Source: Apostichopus japonicus (taxonomy: Eukaryota; Echinodermata; Holothuroidea; Aspidochirotida; Stichopodidae). Taken from it: DNA of 64,000 bases. Under the pieces are notes generated by a model. The model was not told where the DNA came from and did not search any database. It was given only the letters and a program-made list of their open reading frames with translations. Positions 48,101 through 56,200 of this stretch are shown in pieces; positions within the stretch are counted from its first letter, which is position 1; each line of letters opens with the position of its first letter. The translations under genes and the position numbers were made by a program. The stretch is from positions 12,701,111 to 12,765,110 of the forward strand of contig NC_092576.1 in the NCBI RefSeq assembly GCF_037975245.1. Direction: 5' to 3'.

Positions 48101-49442
48101 GTCCTTGCAGCTTCAAAAATGTTTAAAATGATGCTATCTACATAAGCTGTACAGCATTTGTATCTAGCTAAATATGTCAATTTACTCACGTCAGAAGTCA
48201 AAGATCCGTTGAGACGGCGTTCCAGTTTACCAAAGTTATGATCTATCGGAAATGCGTAATCCCAAAGTTCACAGAAGATTGAAGTAAAAATTAAGAAAGT
48301 GTTAATGTATATTAAACTCTTCATAGTTCATTGGTTACTTCTGCGACTCTGTCATATAAGTTAATTGTTATGGATTTTTCAATTGTACCGTTGGATTGCT
48401 GGTACGGTAATTACACACTGTATACATTTTTAAACCTAGAAGTTGATGTTTATTATACATATGGTTGATATTGTACCTGAAGTGTTCTTCAGAATCATAC
48501 ACTTACCTTCTGGTTCCTGTATAGACTGATCATCACCTGTACACCGTTTCCCTGTATGAAGCTCGAACATTGTTTGCACCCGTTTCTGTGTCCCATGGAG
48601 GTTAAGCACTTTCAAAGCACGCAGAAGAGTCGTGATATCTCTTTCTGTGATTTGCCCTCTCTCCTCCATATAGCGAATCATAAGGTGATTGCGACTATTC
48701 TTACTTTGCAGAAAATCAATTTTAGCAGGCGGATATTGAAAGAAGGTTGCAAGTTGCAAAATATTCTCTTCAGTTAAGATATCGGCTAATTTAGCTTTGA
48801 ACCTACCAAAACCTGGCAAAATAATACAAAGAAACACAAATAATTCACTCTCCATATATTCCGGATCAGGTGTAAGGGACTTTATAACTAATTGATGAAT
48901 AGTATAATCCAGATGTATTGAATTTAAGTGAAATACATATTAATCCACCAAACATGTGGTCGGGATCCGATCTAAGATAATGGTATCTCTAACCATATGT
49001 AGGACAAAAAAGAAGGAACCGACAAACTAAACAGTTCGGATCAAGCAGATTGTATACCTGTCTAGGAGACTGTGTATAGTCAGGATGTTAGTGAATGTTA
49101 GAATAAACCCATGGAACATAATTTCCCAGATGTTAGTGAGCATCTTGGGCAAAGAAGTGTCGTTTGAAAGCTTATCAGTATAGCCGAAAGACAAATCAAC
49201 CCTACTCCCCCCCCCCCTCAAAAAAAAAAAAAACGAGAGACATCCATCCATAGAGCTAAGAGTCAAGTTTTGACCCACCGATGTATCTAACTGTGAAAGA
49301 GATTGACTGCTCGCATTAGAGACTGAGTTGATGTTATTTTTATGATGTGAAATTTCCAATGGCTATTCAATATAGTGACAATCATACCTGTTGAATTCTT
49401 CTTCTTTGCTGTTTCTTCCACATACTTGAAACTGGTAGCCAT
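37168..49442 (-). CDS. Death-fold protein with tandem exon-encoded modules (gene model)
   Basis: I built this model from minus-strand splice sites and phases. Exons: 49442-49388, 48812-48507, 48242-48190, 47783-47497, 46837-46767, 46598-46510, 44275-44156, 41322-41114, 40350-40274, 39739-39684, 38888-38769, 37516-37308 and a short 37177-37168 with the stop. They sum to 1662 nt, 553 residues, with no phase conflict. Residues 1-18 are a basic leader, about 22-103 are a Death-superfamily helix bundle (DED- or Death-like), and the rest is a repeated module of about 154 residues. No NACHT, TIR, signal peptide or membrane span is seen. Death-fold proteins act in innate immune and apoptotic signalling through homotypic contacts; that role here is inference. 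Exon choice is mine and lacks transcript support. The last exon and a possible extra exon at 45773 are the least certain parts. Confidence 0.6.
37308..37516 (-). CDS. Module exon type 1 (209 nt), third copy
   Basis: Acceptor TTCTTCAG, donor GTAAGT, phase 0 to 2. It encodes LVRSFSKIDEDGNIIFSSGL, then S-L-P-I-I-T-S-I-E and ends RFQKLQ. It aligns without large gaps to the copies at 41114 and 47497: shared SFS, acidic turn, I.L/F..SG..L, S.E.., and a terminal RF.KL. It has exactly the same length, 209 nt, as the copy at 41114. Confidence 0.7.
38769..38888 (-). CDS. Module exon type 4 (120 nt)
   Basis: Acceptor TTTCAATAG, donor GTAAG, phase 0 to 0, 40 codons. It starts PDDIQTITEMCSGVLVI and ends LLVEASNHD. 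Same length and phase as 44156-44275; shared pattern is MCS about ten residues in and an LL..AS.H end. Confidence 0.7.
39684..39739 (-). CDS. Module exon type 3 (56 nt)
   Basis: Acceptor TTTTTACAG, donor GTTTGG, phase 1 to 0. It encodes VMSFRKARYLNLISGQWRK. The Y-L-N-L-x-S-G-x-W core matches F-H-L-D-S-S-R-G-K-W in the exon at 46510. The donor is weaker than its neighbours. Confidence 0.6.
40274..40350 (-). CDS. Module exon type 2 (77 nt)
   Basis: Acceptor CCACTGAAG, donor GTACGA, phase 2 to 1. It encodes LHNCKLPSSIKPD, a short acidic stretch and SRSRNIK. The LP.S(I/L) and SR.I pattern recurs in the exon at 46767. Confidence 0.6.
41114..41322 (-). CDS. Module exon type 1 (209 nt), second copy
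   Basis: Acceptor CTATTCTTCAG, donor GTAAGG, phase 0 to 2. It encodes LPISDICLERSFSGFDG, then DIRLESGLCLSILSSVEKI, a Lys/Gly-rich linker, EEELIGLI and ends SPRFKELW. Clearly homologous to the copy at 37308. Confidence 0.7.
41323..44155. other. Intron, 2.8 kb, with TAGGCCTA-rich sequence
   Basis: Contains many AGGCCTAGG-type strings (42230-43310). No module exon of types 2 or 3 is seen here, consistent with a type 4 exon joining directly to a type 1 exon. A 73-codon open frame on the plus strand at 41836-42057 has no recognisable domain. Confidence 0.5.
44156..44275 (-). CDS. Module exon type 4 (120 nt), first copy
   Basis: Acceptor CATTTCCAG, donor GTAAGT, phase 0 to 0, 40 codons. It starts TKGQNSLRLMCSSAVYL and ends LLLKVASSHN. 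Same size and phase as 38769-38888 with a matching MCS and AS.H pattern. Confidence 0.65.
45004..45313. repeat. Perfect 310-bp palindrome around a (TA)n core
   Basis: Two 155-bp arms appear fully complementary, including the C7A6 run and the inner TA tract (45127-45190); both strands translate to the same peptide over it. Outer sequence is ATTTCCTTGGGTGCAGTCGC. Part of the arm (CTATCTAAGCG.AGCGC and GTTGGCGCG.AGC) recurs at 62869-62910, so it derives from a dispersed repeat family. It lies in an intron of the Death-fold gene. Perfect symmetry means a very recent origin or an assembly artefact. Confidence 0.85.
45558..45773 (-). CDS. Possible alternative terminal exon
   Basis: A strong acceptor (T-rich tract then GTTCAG) precedes phase-0 sequence TAQTLPEGIFIYIVGFARL, weakly like the type 4 exons. 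No GT donor falls where the homologous exons end. The frame instead runs on to a TGA at 45558-45560 that is directly followed by AATAAA (45552-45557). Used as a last exon after 46510, it would give a short protein of about 358 residues. It could instead be a decayed module exon. Confidence 0.35.
   Translation of the reverse strand, partial: TAQTLPEGIFIYIVGFARLLQLANIGTFRLKWLFEDVIKSTISDIYLLRFYLFTCHFVALLRFMRTRDYKN
46510..46598 (-). CDS. Module exon type 3 (89 nt)
   Basis: Acceptor TTTTTGCCAG, donor GTAAGT, phase 1 to 0. It encodes VSWNLLNHDFHLDSSRGKW and an extra tail ending ALTLE. An internal GTAAAT after 48 nt could be an alternative donor. Confidence 0.6.
46767..46837 (-). CDS. Module exon type 2 (71 nt)
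   Basis: Acceptor GTTTTTACAG, donor GTGAGA, phase 2 to 1. It encodes FFDSLLPLSLPVGSLSRKSR then DIE. LP.SL and KSRDI match the type 2 exon at 40274. Confidence 0.6.
47497..47783 (-). CDS. Module exon type 1 (287 nt), first copy, extended
   Basis: Acceptor is an excellent T-run ending ACTCTAG; donor GTAAGT; phase 0 to 2. About 30 residues precede the part homologous to the other type 1 exons (LGLKSFSSANQNNITLENGK to ECKRLRKLS). The extension may be a fused remnant of a type 4 exon. An inner acceptor (ATATCAAG at 47694) would give a 197-nt exon in the same phase. Confidence 0.6.
48190..48242 (-). CDS. Short linker exon, type 3-like (53 nt)
   Basis: Acceptor TTTCCGATAG, donor GTGAGT, phase 1 to 0. 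It encodes HNFGKLERRLNGSLTSD. Phase and position match type 3 exons, similarity is slight. Confidence 0.45.
48507..48812 (-). CDS. Death-superfamily domain exon (306 nt)
   Basis: Acceptor TATTATTTTGCCAG, donor GTAAGT, phase 1 to 1, 102 codons. Six amphipathic segments can be read: FKAKLADIL, NILQLATFF, AKIDFLQ, HLMIRYMEERG, ITERDITTLLRALKVL and QKRVQTMFEL. The MxRYMEERGxI...DITTLLRAL pattern resembles the helix 4-5 region of Death-effector and Death domains in animal caspase adaptors and NLR-type proteins. I cannot decide between DED and Death from sequence alone. A domain carried whole on one symmetric exon is easily shuffled. Confidence 0.6.
49388..49442 (-). CDS. Start exon of the Death-fold gene
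   Basis: ATG with A at -3 and G at +4 opens MATSFKYVEETAKKKNST, ending in a GTATGA donor in phase 1, which matches the phase-1 Death-fold exon. TTCATAG lies 6 nt before the ATG, so a separate upstream untranslated exon is likely. Confidence 0.6.
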
Positions 49443-50349
49443 CGTACCTATGAAGATTTGAATAATATAGCATTTATATTTACTCCAATTTATATAAATA
49501 TAAATATAAACAAATATAAGTAAAGGTATAAATATAGCTACCATAGTTGTATATCATTTTGAACTGATGTTTCAATAAAAACGTTTACGGCCTTCCAAAC
49601 GACGTCGAAAATGTGTAAAAGCATTACGAAATAATTTAAAATCAGCGTATCATCCAAAGCGAATTGAAGTTAAATATCACAAGAAAATGAATTTGATCAA
49701 AATGGATCCTTGATGCTGATGAGGTTGAGGGATGAAAATGGTTTTAAAAACTTAAAAGTCAGCACATTATGTTGTTGTAGCGTTGTCTAACAGTTCCAGC
49801 AGAATAACGAGTTAGCAATAAGTAGCCGTTTTACAATGAATTCTCGCAGATGAGGCCTATGTATTATTTGTGCACGAGAAAGCAGGTATTGTATATTAAA
49901 ATATTCCAACAGTCTTCACTATAGCTCACTCTGCTCAGCTGACATCGACACGACCGCCGAGACATATTGTTGTATAGTTGATCAACATGTATATTATTGA
50001 CTCTGACAACCTCACACTGACAACCTCACACTGAACAACTGATGATCCCGAATAAAGAACTGATTTCTGTTAAGATTCAGTATTTGTTTATGCTACATGC
50101 TAGTTATATCCCTTGAATGAATTTGTTCACAGGGAACAGCTTTAGTCGGTAGCCTCCGTACACTGCCAATTACCAGTTGGAAAAACGTCACATATTGAAG
50201 ATGGTGTTGATAGAACCTTTGCCAAATTACAACTGTTAATTTCAAATGAGTTGTCCCAAACTCTTGGGTAACGTCGGCCAATTCAACACGACACAGCTTG
50301 CTTTAAACCCATGGTTAGTGTGATTAACGAACAGTTTACATGGTTCGTG

Positions 50350-50618
50350 AATTCCTCTTCCTCATCATAAGCCTCCTACTTATCAACATCTTCATCCCCA
50401 TCAATATCGTCAATATCGTCATCGGTAATATCGTCGTCGTCAATATCGTCGTCGTCAATATCGTCGTCTATATCGTCGTTGTCAGTGTCGTCGTCGCCGT
50501 CAATATCGTTGTCGTCAATATCGTCGTCGTCAATATCCTCATCATCATCACCATCATCAATCATCTCTCCCTCCTCCTCATCATCATCATCCTCAGTATC
50601 ATCATCATCACCATCCAT

Positions 50619-50662
<44 letters not shown>

Positions 50663-50717
50663 CCTCTCCCTCCTCCTCATCATCATCATCCTCAGTATCA
50701 TCATCATCACCATCCAT

Positions 50718-50780
<63 letters not shown>

Positions 50781-51026
50781 TTTATACTCATTTTCATTAT
50801 CTTTATCCTCCGCCACATCTTTATTATCATCCTTCGCTAATACATCATCATCATCATAATCATCATCCTTACCATCTCCCCTTCTCCTCCTCTTCATCAT
50901 CATCATCCTCGTCATCATTATACTGCTCCTCCTAAATGTCATCATCAACATCATCGTCATCATGATCCTCATCCATTCTCGTTATCTTCATCATCATCCT
51001 TATCATCATCTTCATGCTTTCGCCAC

Positions 51027-51120
<94 letters not shown>

Positions 51121-51980
51121 GCCACATCATCACCGTCTCCCCTTCCACCTTATCATGATCATCATCCTTATCATCCTCATCATCATCCTCATCCTCATCA
51201 TCCTTATCATCCTCCTCCACCTTATCATCGTTTTCATCCTCCGCCACTTCATCATCATCATTATCATCTCCCTCTCCTCCTCCTCCTCATCATCATCAAA
51301 ATCATCGTTATCGTCATCATGATTCTAATCAACTTTATAACCATCATCATCATCATCCTCCTCCTCCTCCTCCTCCTCATCATCATCCTCCTCCTCATAT
51401 TTCTCCTCCTCATATTCCTCCTCCTCCACCTCCTCCCCGTCAATATTAACATCCTAATTATCCTTATATCATCACTTTATCCTCCGCCACATCATCATCA
51501 TTATCCTCTTCCTCCACCTACTCATTTTCATCATCATCATCGTTATCATCATCTGCCACACCTTCTCATCATCCTCATCCTCATAATTATTTTCATTATC
51601 ATCATGATCAACATCCGCATAGTCATAATCCTCTGTCTCTACATCTTTACATACCCCCACCCCCCTGTACCTCATCATCAAAGCCTTCTCCCCCACCTTC
51701 ATCATTATCATCCTCCTCCTCATCCTCATCTTCTTCTTCCTCATCATCATCATTCTCATCCTCATCATCTCCCTGTCCTCCTCATCCATATCATAATCCT
51801 CATCCTCATCATAGTTCTCCTCATCATCATCGACATGATCAACATCACTCACTTCCACGCCATCAACACGTCCTCATTCTCGTCCTCGTCCTCTTTATCA
51901 TCGTCATCGTCATCCTCATGTTCATCCTCCTCCTTATCCTCCTCGTCATTGTCATCGTCATTATTATTATTCTTTCAAGC
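50350..51980. repeat. Compound (ATC)n/(TCC)n trinucleotide satellite, 1.6 kb
   Basis: Plus-strand CAT/ATC/TCC triplets, with the purest block at 51029-51117 and others at 50620-50660 and 50718-50780. CGTCAATAT units lead in at 50400-50540. Long open frames of poly-Ser, His, Ile or Asp on either strand result from the triplet period and are not genes. Confidence 0.95.
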
Positions 51981-52715
51981 AAGTTATGTTGCTCTCGGCA
52001 AACACACAGACACGTCGACATATTGACTCTCTTGAAGTTATCATTCTCTAATGTACGATCTATTGTATCAACATTCACTATGGCTTATCCAATGAAGTAT
52101 TCACATTGTTTCCCTCATCAATCATATGACTAACACTTGCATATCTCTCATATAGAAGGTCACTTTGTCAAGTTGTATATGTAAACATCTGTCATATGAC
52201 AATGTAGGACATAGAAAGGTCTTTATTTTAACGAAGAAGCAAAATATAATCAGACGGCAATCATTTGATCTTTATTATTAATGGTGACGCACCATTTCTT
52301 TGACACTATTGTTTACCGATCGACTAGATTGTTTTACTTGATGATATGTTAACTAGGTTGTATTGACAAGTCACAGCTATTTTATTGCAATCTGTACAAC
52401 AACAAAAATTATTAGTTAAATGAGTAATACAAAATATGTTTTACTCTACCAAAATAGCTAATGTATATACACATAGCCTAAAGATGAAATGTGAATTGAA
52501 CGGTTAAAAAATAACGGTTAAACGGTAAAAAACGGTCGTCACCACAAATATATTCTAAGACTTACGAGTGTATAGTTTTTTTTTTGGCAATGTAATGTTA
52601 ATAGATGTATTTGTCAAGCAGCGTAATAAAAAAACAAAAAAAAACATTGATTTATATAACTTTTCGTTTGTGTTGACCAAGTTGGATAAAGAAAACCACA
52701 CGAATTTGATGTTTG

Positions 52716-52720
52716 GGGAA
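52716..52720. repeat. Target site duplication GGGAA (left)
   Basis: GGGAA directly precedes the left LTR and recurs at 59797-59801 after the right LTR. Five bp is usual for BEL/Pao integration. Confidence 0.85.
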
Positions 52721-52917
52721 TGTTCTTACGTAAACAATAATCAATCTGAAACAAGGATTTTTTTTTGATTCTCTCTCCTGTATTTGTCGATCATTTTACG
52801 GATTAACACGCCATCTGTCAACTTGTTTTCTTCCTTTTCTTCACCTTTGACCCTTAATCACAACTTTTTTTATATCTCATAGCGCCCTCTACTCTCGTCT
52901 TTAAATCCTTCAGAACA
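52721..52917 (-). repeat. 3' LTR (197 bp)
   Basis: Starts TGTTCT and ends AGAACA, a perfect 6-bp inverted terminus. I see no difference from 59600-59796, homopolymer runs included. Confidence 0.95.
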
Positions 52918-52931
52918 TTCTCCCCTTCTTC
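52918..52931 (-). promoter_or_regulatory. Polypurine tract
   Basis: On the element strand GAAGAAGGGGAGAA lies directly before the 3' LTR, the expected second-strand primer. Confidence 0.85.
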
Positions 52932-53203
52932 GACCAAATGTCGAAACCCAGGTAAACCTATCACCATAACTGTTAACCGACTGAACAAAAAAAGTAAAAA
53001 GGAACCCAATGCTCTATAATCAACCCTACACTCAAACTACATCAGGCTACTTAGCCTAACAAATATAATCCCAACAATGTATACACTGTAACAAAAAAGA
53101 AAGATTTTCCAAAACATGTTCTTTTCAAAACCTCCAAACATCATTAGCAACAGATGACTCAAATTTAAAAACAGAACTTACTAACACTTAAATTTAAATA
53201 CTT

Positions 53204-56200
53204 CTACTCACACAACTCCAAATGACACACTTTTGTGATATTTCTAATCACCTCACCCCTGCTGGTCTTAATCTTTACCACTCTAATATGGCCATCTGGA
53301 CCAGGAAACACTTCCTTTATCCTTCCTAATGGCCACTGACCTCTAACTACATCTTTTTCCATTACCAAAACTAAGCCATCGACCTTCAAATCAACTTTTT
53401 CCTTATGCCACTTTTTTCGACGATTTAAGGAAGGCAACCACTCCCTGAGCCATCTTTGCCAGAAATGGCGCATCAGCTCCTGCACACGGCGCCATCTCCT
53501 CCTTGGATTATATTTTGTGCTATCTACAATTTCCTCTGATGCAAATGTTCCACCCATAGACCCATGCAGGAAATGATTTGGTGTCAATGGGGTCATGTCT
53601 TTGGGAGAGGCTGACACATACGTCAATGGTCTTGAGTTAATTATACCTTCAGCACCAACAAAGGCTGAATGAAGCTCTTCATCGGTCACGTCTGCATCAC
53701 CTAGAACTGCCTGAATAGCTCTCTTACTTGTCTTGATTAGTGCTTCATGAGCACCACCAAAATGAGGTGACAATGGGGGTAAGAAATGCCACCTCATCTG
53801 ACCCGCTGTCACCTCTTGGACCTTTGATTTGTCAATCAACCTGAACAACTCTTTTAGCTCCCGAGACGCACCCACAAAATTAGTTCCATTGTCTGAGAAA
53901 ACTTCCTCAGGCTCACCTCTTCGACTCACAAATCTATAGAACGCATTTAAGAACGTATCTGTATCAAGACCATAGGCTATTTCTAAATGTACCGCTCTAG
54001 TACTTAAGCAAGTGAAGAGACACAAATATCGCTTAGTCCTCACACGACCTCTTCCCTGGATAGTGAGAAAAGGTCCAGCATAATCAACAGCAACCTTAGA
54101 AAACGCCCTTAAGGTCACAGTCGCCCTTCTCTTTGGTAACGGTGCCATTACTTGTTCACCACCCTTAACGCTTCTCAACTTACACTGGTTACAATTAGTT
54201 TCGCACTCCCTGATCTCTTCACGACCATGTACCACCCAGTACTTTTCACTTATCTTTGACAGAATATAATTAGTACCCTGAACGTGATTACCATCGGTAT
54301 GATATTTCCTAACTATCAAACGTGTCAGAGCATGTTTGCGAGGGAGAATAACGGGGAATCTCACATCATATGGCAGTGTCTCAACGACACTCAACCGACC
54401 AGTCATCCTGAGCAAGCCATCGTCATCTATCTTAGGCAACAAGGATTTCAAGGCACTGTTTGAACCTACAGCACCACCCTTCTTAATATTTTCTATGTCT
54501 CGACTGAATGCGTCCTCCTGTGCGACGCACACTAAATAGTTCTCTGCATCTTGAATTTCATCCAGCTTCAAAACTTTACCCTTTGATCTATCTTCACTCT
54601 TACTACGACAATTGTTGATGAAACGAAACACATATGCCGTAACTCTACGCATTCTTTCCCAACTACTGAAACGACAAGGGTTTAACTTCCACTCGTCAAA
54701 TGTTGGTACAACCACCTTCCTATTCATCATTGATACCACTACTTTACGTTGGTCAGACCCAACCACATCGTTCACTGTGTTTACAGGCCAACATGTCGGA
54801 TCACCATAAAGAAACTCAGGCCCACTCGACCATTTTTTATGCTCTATCATCTTCACAACCGTTGTACCCCGCGAAGCTAAATCCGCAGGATGATCTTTAC
54901 CCGGCACATGACGCCACTGTGCTGGGTTTGTCAAATGTTGGATCTCCCCAACTCTATTTGCAACAAACGGCTTAAACAACTTACTCCTCCCTCTTATCCA
55001 ATAGAGGACATTTTGACTGTCTACCCAAAAGACAACATCTTCTAATCTGTAGCACAATACTGATGAGATTGAACCAGCCAACTTCAATCTCAACATGGCA
55101 CCCATTAATTCTAATTTAGAAATGCTAAGTGCTTTCAAAGGAGCCACCTTTGTCTTGGATGCAATGAGGCGAACAGTCACACCACTATTTGTCTCACTTC
55201 GTGCATACGCTACAGCAGCATATGCATCCTTACTAGCATCAGTGAATACATGAATGGATGTTTTACCACTCTCATACTCAATACATCTAGGCACCACTAC
55301 TTTGTCAAGGTTTTGCAAATCGCTGACCCAAGCTTTAACCTTTGATGCTAACTCTTGAGGAATTTCCTCATCCCACAGCACTCCACTGGACCAGATTTCC
55401 TGTAGCATAATTTTTCCAGTAGTGATGATAGGCGACAAAAAACCTAGCGGATCAAAGAGACTTGCAAGCTGACTCAATATGTTTCTCTTTGTCATCTTTT
55501 CCAGACTTCTATCTGGGCCTTTGAACACAAACATATCACTCTCAGCTAGCCATGTTAACCCTAAAGCCTTGATTGATGGCCACTCACTATCAGTTATTTT
55601 AATCTCTTTAGCTCTATGCTCTACAGGAATAGCTTCGAGTACCTTCTTTGAATTCGATAGCCATTTCCTTGCACTCATACCAGCCTTTGCCCACAACTCT
55701 GTGAGCTCACGATACAACTGTATAGCAACATCTTCATCCTCTACACTATCCATACTATCATCCATGTATGTGGATGTTAGAACAGTTTCAGCTGCCCTAG
55801 GAAACTGTTCCTTGTAACGCTTTGCATTTTCTTGTGACACTTTTTGGGCAATGAATGGTGACACATTCAACCCAAAAATCAATCTGTTGAATTCGTAAGT
55901 GCCTGGTTCCTTTTGCACATCCAGATCTCGCCACATGAACCTGAACATAGGCCGGTCAACCTCATCTATCTCAATCTGCAAATACATTTCAGAAATGTCG
56001 CAGACCACCGCTACTTTGTCTCGCCTGAACCTAAGCAAAACATCACAGAGGTCATTTTGAAGTTTTGGTCCATTATTGATTACATCATTTAAACACAGAT
56101 CTCTATCTTTCGCTGATGCATCGTAAACTATCCTAACCTTAGTAGTTGTTCGATCCATTTTTACCACAGGAAAGTGTGGAATAAACCACTCTGTACTAGA

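Noticed and set aside
48058-48324. Secreted-protein start (MKSLIYINTFLIF...)
   Set aside because: Looks like a signal peptide, but a 53-nt exon with good splice sites and matching phase in the same frame explains the conserved end better; the hydrophobic part would be intron.
50340-52026. Open frames of poly-Ser, poly-His, poly-Ile and poly-Asp up to 354 codons
   Set aside because: Pure consequence of ATC triplet repeats, open in nearly all frames on both strands.
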